Part shown: in pieces, positions 8,123 to 18,200 of the stretch | Position numbering within the stretch: the first letter of the stretch is position 1 | How the letters are laid out: each line of letters begins with the position of its first letter | Assembly (NCBI RefSeq): GCF_008079445.1 | Contig: NZ_VRYH01000008.1 | Coordinates: forward strand, 57,415 to 121,414 | DNA length: 64,000 bases | Reading direction: 5' to 3' | Origin: Aidingimonas lacisalsi | GTDB lineage: Bacteria; Pseudomonadota; Gammaproteobacteria; Pseudomonadales; Halomonadaceae | Notes under the pieces: generated by a model | Seen by the model: the letters and a program-made list of their open reading frames with translations, nothing else | The model's database searches: none | What the model was told of the DNA's origin: nothing | Program-made: the position numbers and the translations under genes

Positions 8123-10057
8123 ATGACCGACAGGCAGCGCAGTGGTAGTTCCGCATGGCTATATGGACTATCGTTCCTGACTGCCATCGTTGTGCTGTTG
8201 CTCTTCATCGCTAGTGCGTCGCGATCCTGGTGGCTCGGGATGCTGTCAGGCGTCGGATTGGCCAGTGCCTGCGCCGTCATCTGGTTGTTTCATCGACGTC
8301 AACGCGATAAGACCGAGACGTTGAACGGCCGGCTGGAGACGGTGCAGCGCCACTATTCCGAAAGCGAACAACGCTTCCGGGCGCTGTTGGAGAGCTTGCC
8401 GAAAGTGGCCGTTCAGGGGTATGACCGCAACCGGCGTGTCATTTACTGGAATGAAGCCAGCACCCGGCTTTATGGCTACTTGCCGGAGGAGGCTCAGGGG
8501 GGCTTGCTGGAGGAACTGATCATTCCCGAGGCGATGCGTCAGGCGGTCATTGATGCTCACTATGACTGGGTGACTCATGGTATCGAGATACCGGCCGAGG
8601 AATTGGAGCTCAGGCACAAGACCGGTGCGACGGTAGCCGTATTCTCGCATCACGTCATGATCGGGGAGCATACCGAAGACCCCTTGATGTTCTGCGTCGA
8701 TGTAGACCTGTCCGACCAGAAACAGGCACGGCGCGATCTGGAGTTCGTGACCCGTTTCGATACCCTGACGCACTTGCCCAATCGCCAGAGTTTCGAGACC
8801 GAGCTGAATGATTGCATCGAGGACTGTCATCACCATGGGCGCCAGATGGCGGTGATCTTCGTTGATCTTGATCGTTTCGGTGAGATCAATGATGCACAGG
8901 GGTACGAGCTCGGGGACGCCTTGCTGTTGCTGGTGGCCAAGCGACTGCGTCATTGTCAGCGAGGTTCGGATTTGCTCGCGCGTTTTGGCAGCGATGAGTT
9001 CGTCATGGCTTTTCCTCGACTGCAAGCCGATAGTGACGCTCTGCAACTCGTCGAGAGCGTGCTCGAGTCGTTCAATCAACCCTACACGCTGGCCAACCGT
9101 GAAATTCACTTGACGGCCAGTATCGGGGTCAGTCTGTTTCCCTATAACGGCAGTACGGCACGCGAGTTGGTGCACAATGCCGATGTGGCCAAGAATCGTG
9201 CCAAGCTGTTCGGCCCCAATTGCTACTGGTTCTTCAATCAGCAATTGCACGACGAGTTGGTTCATCAGCACCGTTTGGCCGAGCGACTGCAACATGCGCT
9301 GCGCGACGACGAACTCTCGATGCACTATCAGCCCCAGGTGGCTGCCAACAGTGGCCGCATCGAGAATCTCGAGGCGTTGCTGCGCTGGTTTCCCCCCGAA
9401 GGTGGCTCGATATCGCCCGCCGAATTCATCCCCGTCGCTGAACGCACTAATTTGATCCACCGTCTGGGCAAGTGGGTGATACAGGAAGTCTGCCGTCAAA
9501 AGGCGGAATGGAACACCGTCGGGCTGAATGATTATCGCGTCGACATCAACTTTTCAGGCAAGCAGGTCGCCTACCTGGAAGTGTTCGATCAACTCGAAGC
9601 CGGTATGGAGCAGTACGGTCTGACGCCGCGTGACATCGGGATCGAACTGACCGAGAACGTCCTGATTCAGGCAGACGACAACATTCTCGATACCTTGAGG
9701 CGTCTCTATCATCGCGGCATGAAGATCGCCATCGATGATTTCGGCACCGGCTATTCGTCGCTTAGCTACTTGAAGCTGTTCCCCGTGACTGCGCTGAAAA
9801 TCGATCGCAGCTTCGTGCGCGATGCTCCCGATGACCCCAGTGATCGTGCCATCATGGCGGCGACCGTGTTCATCGGTCATCGCCTGGGCCTGGAAGTGAT
9901 CGCTGAGGGGGTGGAAACCGAAGAACAACTGGAACTGGTACGCGAGCTGGGGTGCGACCTGGTGCAGGGATATTACTGTTTCAAGCCGATGTGTGCAGGC
10001 GATGCCCGCAAGTTGTTGACCGGTTTAGTGACACCTATCGATAGATACTCGGGATAG
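8123..10057 (+). CDS. PAS-GGDEF-EAL c-di-GMP protein, probable phosphodiesterase
   Basis: A 644-residue membrane-anchored protein. Two hydrophobic segments at about 12-30 and 36-54 are followed by a coiled region, a PAS domain (about 85-205), a GGDEF domain (about 215-375) and an EAL domain (about 390-635). The GGDEF motif is changed to GSDEF (residues 289-293), preceded by a possible inhibitory-site RGSD, so cyclase activity is doubtful. The EAL domain keeps EALL (417-420), the Asn in DINFSG, ELTE, DDFGTGYSS and EGVE, so c-di-GMP hydrolysis is likely. The sensory input is probably through PAS. It is monocistronic upstream of a MATE gene 49 bp away. Confidence 0.9.
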   Translation: MTDRQRSGSSAWLYGLSFLTAIVVLLLFIASASRSWWLGMLSGVGLASACAVIWLFHRRQRDKTETLNGRLETVQRHYSESEQRFRALLESLPKVAVQGYDRNRRVIYWNEASTRLYGYLPEEAQGGLLEELIIPEAMRQAVIDAHYDWVTHGIEIPAEELELRHKTGATVAVFSHHVMIGEHTEDPLMFCVDVDLSDQKQARRDLEFVTRFDTLTHLPNRQSFETELNDCIEDCHHHGRQMAVIFVDLDRFGEINDAQGYELGDALLLLVAKRLRHCQRGSDLLARFGSDEFVMAFPRLQADSDALQLVESVLESFNQPYTLANREIHLTASIGVSLFPYNGSTARELVHNADVAKNRAKLFGPNCYWFFNQQLHDELVHQHRLAERLQHALRDDELSMHYQPQVAANSGRIENLEALLRWFPPEGGSISPAEFIPVAERTNLIHRLGKWVIQEVCRQKAEWNTVGLNDYRVDINFSGKQVAYLEVFDQLEAGMEQYGLTPRDIGIELTENVLIQADDNILDTLRRLYHRGMKIAIDDFGTGYSSLSYLKLFPVTALKIDRSFVRDAPDDPSDRAIMAATVFIGHRLGLEVIAEGVETEEQLELVRELGCDLVQGYYCFKPMCAGDARKLLTGLVTPIDRYSG

Positions 10058-10106
10058 CCACGCAAGCGCGTTACAATGCGCGCTTCTCATTCTGGCTGGA
10101 GATAGC

Positions 10107-11468
10107 GTGTCGGTAACTTCAACGACGAACGCCGAATTGGGGCGCCAACTCTGGCGGCAGACCTGGCCGATGGCGATCGGCGTGATGGCTCTGCTGGGCA
10201 TGCAACTGATCGACAGTGCCTTCATCGCCCGGTTGGGTACGCGGCCTTTGGCCGCTCAATCCTTCACGTTTCCCTTGTCATTTCTGATCATCGGCGTCCA
10301 GGTCGGGATGGGAATAGCCATCGCGGCCTTGATCTCGCGTGCCCTGGGGGCGGGTGAGCAACAGCGAGCGCGGCGTCAGGGGAGCATGGCCTTATGGCTC
10401 GGGAGTCTGGTCATTGCCATGCTGGCCATCCTCTTGTGGCTGATTCAGGTACCGATCTTCACGCGGCTCGGGGCAGGCCCACAAAGTCTACCGCTGATAC
10501 GCGCGTATTGGGGGCCTCAGCTACTGTCTGCCTGGTTGGGAGCGCTACTGTATTTTGGTTACAGCCTCTTCCGAGCGCATGGCAATACGCGACTTCCCGG
10601 GAAATTGATGGTCGCGACCAGTGTCGTCAATCTGTGTCTGGACCCGTTGCTCATTTTCGGAATCGGTCCCTGGCAAGGCATGGGCCTTCCCGGTGCTGCG
10701 TGGGCAACGGCTCTCGCGTTTACCAGTGGGCTGGTCATCCTGGCATTGCGGTTACGCGGTACCGGCTGGTTGGCGCGTCGGGGCGTGCTGGCCGAAGTAC
10801 GTACCAGCTTGCCTGATTTTCTGGGAATTGCCGGTCCAGCCATGATCAGCCAGTTGATGCCGCCATTGGCGCAGATGCTGGCCATCAGTGTCGTCGCCTC
10901 GCTGGGTGAAGCAAGTGTCGCCGCTTGGGGGCTGGCAAGTCGTCTGGAGACGTTGTCGTTGATGGTGGTGCTGGCACTGACCATGTCACTGCCACCCTGG
11001 TTGGGACGGTGCTATGGCGGAGGAGACTGGCAGCGTATCGAGCAACTGATGTACCTGGCGGCACGTGTCGTGATTGCCTGGCAGCTTGCGCTCGGGCTGC
11101 TGATGGCCTTGGGAGCGCCATGGGTGGCGCTGGGCTTGTCGGGAAGCCCTGACGTACGCGGTGATCTTGCCATCCTGATCCGCTTCCTGTTGCCGAGTTA
11201 TGCACTGCTGGGGATCTGCATGATCGTGGTGTCGGCCGGCAATGCGCTGGGCTGGCCGCTGCGAGCGATGTTGATGTCAGGCGTCCGTCTTTTCGGATGC
11301 TATCTGCCCTGTCTGTGGCTAGGCGCTCGCGTGGGGGGTATCCATGGTCTGGCAGCGGGAGCGGCCGGCGGCAATGTCCTGGCGGGAGTGCTGGCTTGGC
11401 GGCTGTATCGGAGGGCGCAACGATCGCGTGAAATAGATGCAGGATATAATCCTGTAGATAGTGAATGA
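10107..11468 (+). CDS. MATE family efflux transporter
   Basis: A 453-residue, about 12-helix membrane protein of the multidrug and toxin extrusion family. The N-terminal motif ...MALLGMQLIDSAFIARLG and the repeated second half near MISQLMPPLAQMLAISVVASLGEASVAAWG show the duplicated MATE fold. Such proteins exchange Na+ or H+ for cationic compounds across the inner membrane; closest resemblance is to the NorM/DinF group, but substrate is unknown. GTG at 10107 after GGAGA is the best start. A TACAAT box at about 10072 could serve as a -10 element, but no good -35 was seen. Confidence 0.9.
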   Translation: MSVTSTTNAELGRQLWRQTWPMAIGVMALLGMQLIDSAFIARLGTRPLAAQSFTFPLSFLIIGVQVGMGIAIAALISRALGAGEQQRARRQGSMALWLGSLVIAMLAILLWLIQVPIFTRLGAGPQSLPLIRAYWGPQLLSAWLGALLYFGYSLFRAHGNTRLPGKLMVATSVVNLCLDPLLIFGIGPWQGMGLPGAAWATALAFTSGLVILALRLRGTGWLARRGVLAEVRTSLPDFLGIAGPAMISQLMPPLAQMLAISVVASLGEASVAAWGLASRLETLSLMVVLALTMSLPPWLGRCYGGGDWQRIEQLMYLAARVVIAWQLALGLLMALGAPWVALGLSGSPDVRGDLAILIRFLLPSYALLGICMIVVSAGNALGWPLRAMLMSGVRLFGCYLPCLWLGARVGGIHGLAAGAAGGNVLAGVLAWRLYRRAQRSREIDAGYNPVDSE

Positions 11469-11598
11469 TGAAGTGTTCTGTCATGTATTCATTCTATTAT
11501 TTGATTTTATGTATGCGTAAATATCGATAATTTGGTCAATTTATCTGCACGCTATTGCTTATACTGCGCCGTTTCATACAACAAGCGTGGAGCAGAAA

Positions 11599-12858
11599 AT
11601 GCGTGTACTGATCCTGGGTAGCGGCGTTGTGGGTGTTACCAGTGCTTATTATTTGGCTAGGCAGGGACACGATGTCACGGTCATCGACCGCCAGGCCGCA
11701 CCGGCGATGGAGACCAGTTACGGCAATGCCGGTCAGGTGTCCTTCGGCTTTTCGTCACCCTGGGCCGCACCGGGCATTCCTCGCAAGGCCGTCAAGTGGA
11801 TGTTCCAGGAGCATGCACCGCTCAAGATCCAGCCACGCATGGATCCTGCCATGGCACGCTTCATGATGCAGATGTTCGGCAACTGCACGACAGAGCGCTA
11901 TGCCGTCAACAAGGAGCGTATGGTGCGCGTCGCCGAATATAGCCGTGCGTGCATCGATCAGTTGCGTCGGGATACCGGACTCCATTATGAAGACCGTCAG
12001 CGTGGTTTGATGCAGTTGTTCCGTGACGATAGTCAGGTCGAGTCGGCGGCCAAGGATATGAAGATTCTCGAGCAGTGCGGTGTTCGTCACCGGTTGCTGA
12101 ACGCCGACGAGATCACGACCGTGGAACCGGCCTTGTCCCGAGTGCCTGGTAAATTCGTTGGTGGCCTGCATCTTCCCGACGATCAGACGGGCGATTGTCA
12201 CTTATTCACCAACCGCCTGGCAGACTACTGCCGCGAACGCTTGGGCGTGACATTTCGGTTCGGCGTCGAGATCCAGCGCATCGAACGGCGTGCCGATACC
12301 ATCGAGTCGGTCATGACCAGTGAGGGCGCCATGACGGCCGATGCCTATGTCGTCTGTCTCGGCAGTTTCTCCCCCCTGTTGGTCAAGGACCTCGACATCC
12401 GCCTGCCGATCTATCCGGTCAAAGGCTACAGCCTGACCATTCCGGTCATCGACGACGGTGGTGCACCGCAGTCCACGATCATGGACGAGACGTTCAAGGT
12501 GGCGATTTCACGCTTCGACAACCGGATTCGTGTCGGCGGGACCGCGGAGTTGGCATCCTACGATCTGAATCTACTGGAGAAACGCCGCTCGACCATCAGT
12601 ATGGTAGTACGGGATGTGTTTCCGGAAGGTGGGGATCTTGGACACGCTGAGTTCTGGACAGGCTTGCGTCCCATGACGCCTGATTCCACGCCGATCATTG
12701 GCGGTACCAAGTACGCCAACCTGTGGCTCAATACTGGCCATGGCACCTTGGGCTGGACCATGAGTTGCGGCAGCGCTCATCTTCTGGCGGATCTGATGGC
12801 GGGACACGAGCCCGCCATCGATCCTCATGGGCTGGATGTCGGCCGTTACGCGGCCTGA
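11599..12858 (+). CDS. dadA: D-amino acid dehydrogenase
   Basis: A 419-residue flavoenzyme that oxidatively deaminates D-amino acids such as D-alanine and passes electrons to the respiratory chain at the inner membrane. The dinucleotide-binding motif GSGVVGVTSAYYLA is at the N-terminus; ETSYGNAGQVSFG and the C-terminal WTGLRPMTPDSTPIIG and LNTGHGTLGWTMSCGS are hallmark DadA segments. ATG at 11599 follows GTGGAGCAG. A 130-bp AT-rich gap separates it from the MATE gene. No alanine racemase (dadX) is adjacent, unlike in E. coli and Pseudomonas. It faces the reverse-strand aminotransferase across a palindromic hairpin. Confidence 0.95.
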   Translation: MRVLILGSGVVGVTSAYYLARQGHDVTVIDRQAAPAMETSYGNAGQVSFGFSSPWAAPGIPRKAVKWMFQEHAPLKIQPRMDPAMARFMMQMFGNCTTERYAVNKERMVRVAEYSRACIDQLRRDTGLHYEDRQRGLMQLFRDDSQVESAAKDMKILEQCGVRHRLLNADEITTVEPALSRVPGKFVGGLHLPDDQTGDCHLFTNRLADYCRERLGVTFRFGVEIQRIERRADTIESVMTSEGAMTADAYVVCLGSFSPLLVKDLDIRLPIYPVKGYSLTIPVIDDGGAPQSTIMDETFKVAISRFDNRIRVGGTAELASYDLNLLEKRRSTISMVVRDVFPEGGDLGHAEFWTGLRPMTPDSTPIIGGTKYANLWLNTGHGTLGWTMSCGSAHLLADLMAGHEPAIDPHGLDVGRYAA

Positions 12859-12870
12859 ACGACCCTGCGT

Positions 12871-12892
12871 GCCGCGGTCAGTTGACCGCGGC
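12871..12892. terminator. Bidirectional hairpin between dadA and the aminotransferase gene
   Basis: GCCGCGGTCA-GT-TGACCGCGGC is a perfect 10-bp inverted repeat between the two converging genes. It overlaps the last codons and stop of the reverse-strand aminotransferase (stop at 12878-12880). There is no T-run on either side. Confidence 0.55.
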
Positions 12893-14065
12893 GATGGCCT
12901 TGGCGACATAGGGCATGTTGTCCGATGCCAGCCCCGCCACATTGGCACGGCCGGAGCGCACCATGTAGATACCGAATTCGTCACGCAGACGATCGACCTG
13001 ATCCGGAGTGAGCCCCGTGTAGGAAAACATCCCTCGCTGATCGGCAATGAAGGCATACTTGTCCGACAGGCCGTATGGCGCCAGCGCGGCGACGAACTCG
13101 CGGCGCAACCCGTTGATACGATCGCGCATCTCGGTCAACTCGTCACGCCAGTGCGCGGCCAGCTCCGCCGACTCGAGAATTTCGCTGACGACCGCTGCAC
13201 CATGGGCGGGAGGGTTGGAGTAATTTTCCCGCGCCACGATGGCTATCTGCGAACGCACATTCTCCATCTGCTCGCTGTTCCGGGCGATCGCGATCAGTGC
13301 ACCGGTTCGCTCGCGGTAGAGGCCGAAATTCTTGGAACAGGAACTGGTGATCAGCAGCTCGTCGAGGTTCTCGGCCAGCAACCGAACGCCGTAAGCATCC
13401 TCGTCGAGTCCGTCGCCGAAGCCTTGATACGCGAAATCGATCAAGGGCAACAGGTGCCGCTCCTGCACCACCGTCAGGACCTGCTGCCATTGCTCCTTCG
13501 ACAGATCGAATCCGGATGGGTTGTGGCAGCAGGCGTGCAGGACGACGACATCGCCTGCGGGAATCTGCTGGATGGCGTCCAGCATGCCGACGAAGTCAAG
13601 CTGATTGTTCGCATCGACATAGGGATACTTGCCGATTTTCAGGCCAGCCGCCTCGAAGATGCCCAGATGGTTGGGCCAGGTCGGGGTGCTGACCCAGATG
13701 CCTTTACCGGGCAACTGGGTATACACGAAATCGGCAGCCAGGCGCAGCGCTCCGGTACCACCTGGCGACTGGGTCAGGCTGGCACGATTGTCGGCCAGAA
13801 TCGGTGAGTCACTGCCCAGCACCATGGGTAGCACGACATCAGCATAGCGAGGATCGCCATGGGAGCCGATGTAAGTCTTGGTCGTCTCTTTCTCGAGCAG
13901 TAGCGCTTCGGCCTCCTTGACGGCCCGCATCACCGGTGTCGTGCCCTGGGCATCGCGATAGACACCGACCCCGAGATCGACCTTGTTCGGATTGCCATCC
14001 TTCTTGAAGGCCTCGATCAACCCGAGGATGGCATCCCCGGGGACCCGCTCAATCTGCTCGAACAT
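12878..14065 (-). CDS. Aromatic amino acid aminotransferase (class I, AspC/TyrB/PhhC-like)
   Basis: A 395-residue class I PLP aminotransferase. The PLP-forming lysine is in SSCSKNFGLYRERTG, with the cofactor motif CCHNPSG and the Arg-containing GIYMVRSGRANVAG near the C-terminus. These are shared by AspC, TyrB and PhhC, which interconvert aspartate, tyrosine or phenylalanine with their 2-oxo acids. Its start codon abuts the phhB stop (TAA then ATG, no spacing), and coupling to phhB suggests the aromatic role, equivalent to phhC of Pseudomonas. Substrate preference cannot be told apart by motif alone. Confidence 0.92.
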   Translation of the reverse strand: MFEQIERVPGDAILGLIEAFKKDGNPNKVDLGVGVYRDAQGTTPVMRAVKEAEALLLEKETTKTYIGSHGDPRYADVVLPMVLGSDSPILADNRASLTQSPGGTGALRLAADFVYTQLPGKGIWVSTPTWPNHLGIFEAAGLKIGKYPYVDANNQLDFVGMLDAIQQIPAGDVVVLHACCHNPSGFDLSKEQWQQVLTVVQERHLLPLIDFAYQGFGDGLDEDAYGVRLLAENLDELLITSSCSKNFGLYRERTGALIAIARNSEQMENVRSQIAIVARENYSNPPAHGAAVVSEILESAELAAHWRDELTEMRDRINGLRREFVAALAPYGLSDKYAFIADQRGMFSYTGLTPDQVDRLRDEFGIYMVRSGRANVAGLASDNMPYVAKAIAAVN

Positions 14066-14404
14066 TTATGCTGCTACCTCGTCGGTTCTGGCGGCCAGTA
14101 TGAAGTCGTTCTTGTGCAAACCCTTGATCTTGTGAGACCACCACGTCACGGTCACTTTGCCCCATTCGGTCAAGAGGGCAGGGTGGTGGTCGGCTTCCTC
14201 GGCAAGCTGGCCGACCTTGTAGGTGAAATCCAGGGCTTGCTGGAAATTGGGGAATTTGAAGTCCCGCTCCAGTTTCATGATGCCATCCCGCTCGACGATC
14301 TGCCACTCGGGAATGTCGCTCTTGTACTGTGCGATTTCCTCGTCGGTGACTCGCGGCGCATCGATACTGCACGCTTCACATCGTTGTTGGGAAAGGTTGG
14401 CCAT
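14066..14404 (-). CDS. phhB: Pterin-4a-carbinolamine dehydratase
   Basis: A 112-residue enzyme that dehydrates the 4a-hydroxytetrahydropterin formed by phenylalanine hydroxylase, regenerating the cofactor. The characteristic segment [23 protein letters not shown] contains the conserved His-His-Pro and the late Trp/His; the sequence [10 protein letters not shown] precedes it. A perfect AGGAGG lies 6 bases before the ATG at 14402-14404, which is preferred over an in-frame start 23 codons upstream. In Pseudomonas the operon is phhA-phhB-phhC; here phhA is not next to it, and the upstream neighbour points the other way. Confidence 0.95.
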   Translation of the reverse strand: MANLSQQRCEACSIDAPRVTDEEIAQYKSDIPEWQIVERDGIMKLERDFKFPNFQQALDFTYKVGQLAEEADHHPALLTEWGKVTVTWWSHKIKGLHKNDFILAARTDEVAA

Positions 14405-14559
14405 GTTGCCTCCTTGATTGCGTTGCGGCAGTGGAACAAGTGTCATTGGCAAGGATAAGACGCTTGTGCTCATCTATCACGTATGGGGATGGATCGGCCG
14501 TGAGTCAATCCCGTCAACGGTCAGATTCGTTGGCAAGTGAACGCCGAAGGAAGCGCAAT

Positions 14560-15177
14560 ATGGATAGGGCGAGTGCACGACGGCTACCGTTATGGCCAAA
14601 GCTGCTGTTCAGCCTCTGGATTCTTGGCTGGGCGCCGACGTATGCCATCTTGCTGGGGCCGCAGAATTTCCTGTGGTTATGCAATCTGGCCAATTTCCTG
14701 ATTCTCGTTGCCTTGTGGAGCGAAAGCCGACGTTTGATGTCCATGCAATTACTGGCGGTGCTGCTGGTCGGTACCCTATGGGCGGTGGATGTCGGCACCG
14801 CGCTGGTGACGGGGTGGCATCCCATTGGCGGTACGGAATACATGTTCGATCCCGAGCACCCGCCAGTGACGCGGGCCTTGTCGTTATACCACCTGATCCT
14901 GCCGGTCGTGGCGTCGCTGACGGTATGGCGACTCGGGTTCGATCGCCGGGCCATCCTGTGGCAGACGGGGTTGACCTGGCTGATCATTCCCTTGAGTTAT
15001 GTCTGGACCGATCCCGAGCGCAACATCAATTGGGTGCATGGTCCCTTTGGCCAGCCCCAGGAGAGTCTTGCGCCGCTTGTCTACCTGGCAGGGTTGATGA
15101 TGGCATGGCCGCTGGCGGTCTATCTGCCCGTACAACTGTTGATGATCTGGCTGCAGCGTTGGCATAGGGTGTCATAG
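14560..15177 (+). CDS. Uncharacterised six-helix membrane protein
   Basis: I do not recognise this gene. It encodes about 205 residues with six hydrophobic segments (roughly 12-31, 35-52, 58-83, 108-127, 133-151 and 170-197) and short loops. The loop HPIGGTEYMFDPEHPP after helix 3 and the stretch DPERNINWVHGPFG after helix 5 are Asp/His/Pro-rich and look conserved-type, so a metal or haem site is conceivable but unproven. ATG at 14560 follows AAGGAAGC; longer in-frame starts (GTG at 14500) exist. It lies divergent from phhB and 64 bp before gltB, with no clear functional link to either. Confidence 0.7.
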   Translation: MDRASARRLPLWPKLLFSLWILGWAPTYAILLGPQNFLWLCNLANFLILVALWSESRRLMSMQLLAVLLVGTLWAVDVGTALVTGWHPIGGTEYMFDPEHPPVTRALSLYHLILPVVASLTVWRLGFDRRAILWQTGLTWLIIPLSYVWTDPERNINWVHGPFGQPQESLAPLVYLAGLMMAWPLAVYLPVQLLMIWLQRWHRVS

Positions 15178-15241
15178 TATGGGATGACAGTATCTATCCT
15201 GAGAACGACACAACATCACCAGGCAGGGGGTGACGAGCGAC

Positions 15242-18200
15242 ATGCGATACCCGGTAGCCCACACGAACGCGTCACGGCAAGAACGTCGCCATGGCCACGC
15301 ACACTGTGGTGTCGGCACCATTCTCAACGTTCGTGGCGAACGCACGCATGAATTGATCGAGGATGGGCTGCGCATGCTGCGCCACCTCGATCATCGTGGG
15401 GCTCGCGGCGCCGAGGAGAACACCGGGGATGGTGCCGGCATGCTGCTTCAGGTTCCTCATCGGCTGCTGGCCGATGCCATTCCCGATCTGCCACAAGCGG
15501 GGTCTTATGGCATTGGACAACTGTTTCTGCCGCGCAACCAGGCCCGCTATAGCGCCATCAAGCAGTTGATCGAATCGACTGCCGAGGAACTGGGCTACCG
15601 CCTGCAGGCCTGGCGCACCGTGCCGACCGACAATCGCGGGCTGGGACAGACGGCACTAGCGAGTGAACCCAGGGTGGAGCAGTGTGTTGTGGTACCGATC
15701 GAGCCCATGTCGTCGGTGGCACTCGATGTGGGACTTTACGTGCTGCGCTGCCATATTCAGAACCGTGTGCGCGACCATCAACTGGGCGGCGAGGGCGCTG
15801 ATCTCTTTTATATCTGCAGCCTCGATCGCAAACGCATCGTCTACAAGGGATTGCTGACCTGCGCGCAACTGGCGAGTTATTACCCGGATCTGCAGGATCC
15901 GCGTAGCGACAGTGCGCTGGTTCTGGTGCACTCGCGTTTCTCGACCAACACCCTGGGGGCCTGGGAATTGGCTCACCCCTATCGGGCGGTGGTCCACAAC
16001 GGTGAGTTCAATACCTTGCGTGGCAACGTCAACTGGATGCGAGCGCGGGAGCCGTTACTGGCACACGCCCGCTTCGGCGATGACATCGAGCGTATCCGGC
16101 CGGTCCTGGCCGAGGATGGTCAGAGTGATTCCGCCGATTTCGATCACGTGCTGGAATTGTTGCTGGTCGGTGGCCGTTCCCTGCCGCATGCCTTGCGCAT
16201 GATGATACCCGAAGCCTGGGAGAAGCATGCGTCGATGCCGCCTGAGCGCCGTGCCTTCTATGATTTCCACTCGACGCTCATGGAACCCTGGGATGGCCCT
16301 GCACTGGTGGTCGCAACCGATGGTGATGCCGTCGGGGCGGTCATCGACCGTAATGGCCTGCGTCCCTGTCGCTACTGTCTGACTCGCGACGATAAGTTGA
16401 TCATGGCCAGCGAGAGCGGCACGCTGGATACCGATTTCGGCGAGATCGTTCAGCAGGGGCGCCTGCGCCCGGGACAGCTTTTCTATGCCGATACGCGTGA
16501 AGGCCGCATCGTTCCCGAGGCTGAGATCTTCACTGGACTGACGCAACAAGCACCCTATGCGACCTGGCTCGCCAGTCACCGCCTGCGGCTCGACGACCTG
16601 GTCGCCGGACAACCCGAGCCGGTCGTCGCAAAGCCGGATCCGCAAGCGCTGGCGGCGCATCAGTGTGCTTTCGGTTATACGATGGAGGGGCTGCGTGTCT
16701 TGTTGGCTCCCATGGCCGAATCCGGCAAGGATCCCTTGGGCGCGATGGGCAATGATGCGCCGCTGGCGGTTCTCTCGGCGCAGCGCAAGCCGCTGTACGC
16801 CTATTTTCATCAACTCTTTGCTCAGGTGACCAATCCACCTCTGGATTATCTGCGTGAATCGCTCGTCACATCGCTGGGTTCCCACTTGGGTCATCAATGC
16901 AATTTGCTGGAAGCATCCCCTCAGCACTGCCGGCAGCTTCATCTCGACAGCCCGATCCTCGATGACCACGCATTTGCCCGGGTCGCGGCGCTCGATCGCG
17001 ACGGTTTGCGCGCAGGGACGATCGATACGACCTATGCTCCCGATAGCGACCTGGCCGATGTCCTGGAGCGTCTGCGGTGTGATGCGAACGCCGCCGTCGA
17101 GGCAGGCAACACCTTGCTGGTTCTCGATGACCGCAGCGCGGGCCCCACCCGGGTGGCGGTGCCTGCCTTGCTGGCTGTCGGAGCGGTGCATCATGGGCTG
17201 TTGCGCGTCGGCAACCGTAGTCGCGTGTCGTTGGTGGTGTGTGCGGGGGAGCCCTATGCCGTTCATCATCACTGTACCTTGGTGGGGTATGGGGCGGATG
17301 CGATTTATCCGTGGCTGGCTTATCGCAGCCTCGATCAGTTGCACGCTGAAGGGGCGCTTGGCGATGTCGAGGATGCCGCCGAGGCACGGCGTTCTTACTG
17401 CCTCGCCATCGAGGATGGCCTGCTGAAAGTCATGGCCAAACTGGGCATTTCGACGCTGGAGAGCTACAAGGGGGCGCAGACGTTCGAGTGTGTCGGTCTG
17501 GATCAGGCACTGGTCGACGAGTGTTTCGACGGGACTCCGGCCCACATTCCCGGAGTCGGGCTCGACACGATTGGTCGTGAAACCCTACAGGCCCATACCG
17601 TTGCCTACAGTGATCGTATCGCCGGCAATCTACCGCTATTGCAGGGAGGAGACTTCTATTGGCGGCGTGACGGCGAGTGGCACCAGTGGAACCCCCAGAC
17701 CATCGGTTATCTGCAACAGGCTGCGCGGCACAATGACGCCGACAGCTATCGGCGTTTTGCCCGCTTGATCAATGAGCAGGATCAGCGACTGCAGACGCTG
17801 CGTGGCTTGATCGATTTCGAGGTCGATCAGGAGGCCTCGCTGCCCATCGAGCAGGTCGAATCCGTGGAGTCGATCCTGACCCGCTTCGGGACCGGTTCGA
17901 TGTCTTTCGGGGCATTATCCCGTGAGGCGCATGAAGTCATGGCGATCGCCATGAATCGTATCGGTGGCAAGGCGGGGAGTGGCGAAGGGGGCGAACAGGT
18001 CGAGCGCTTTGGAACGGATGCGGAAAATTCCATGAAGCAGTGTGCGTCGGGCCGGTTCGGCGTGACAGCGCAATATCTGGCCAGTGCGCGTCAGATCGAG
18101 ATCAAGATGGCCCAGGGCGCCAAGCCCGGCGAAGGGGGCGAATTGCCTGGCGGCAAGGTCGACGAAGCGATCGCTGAAGTCCGCTTTACCGTCCCGGGGG

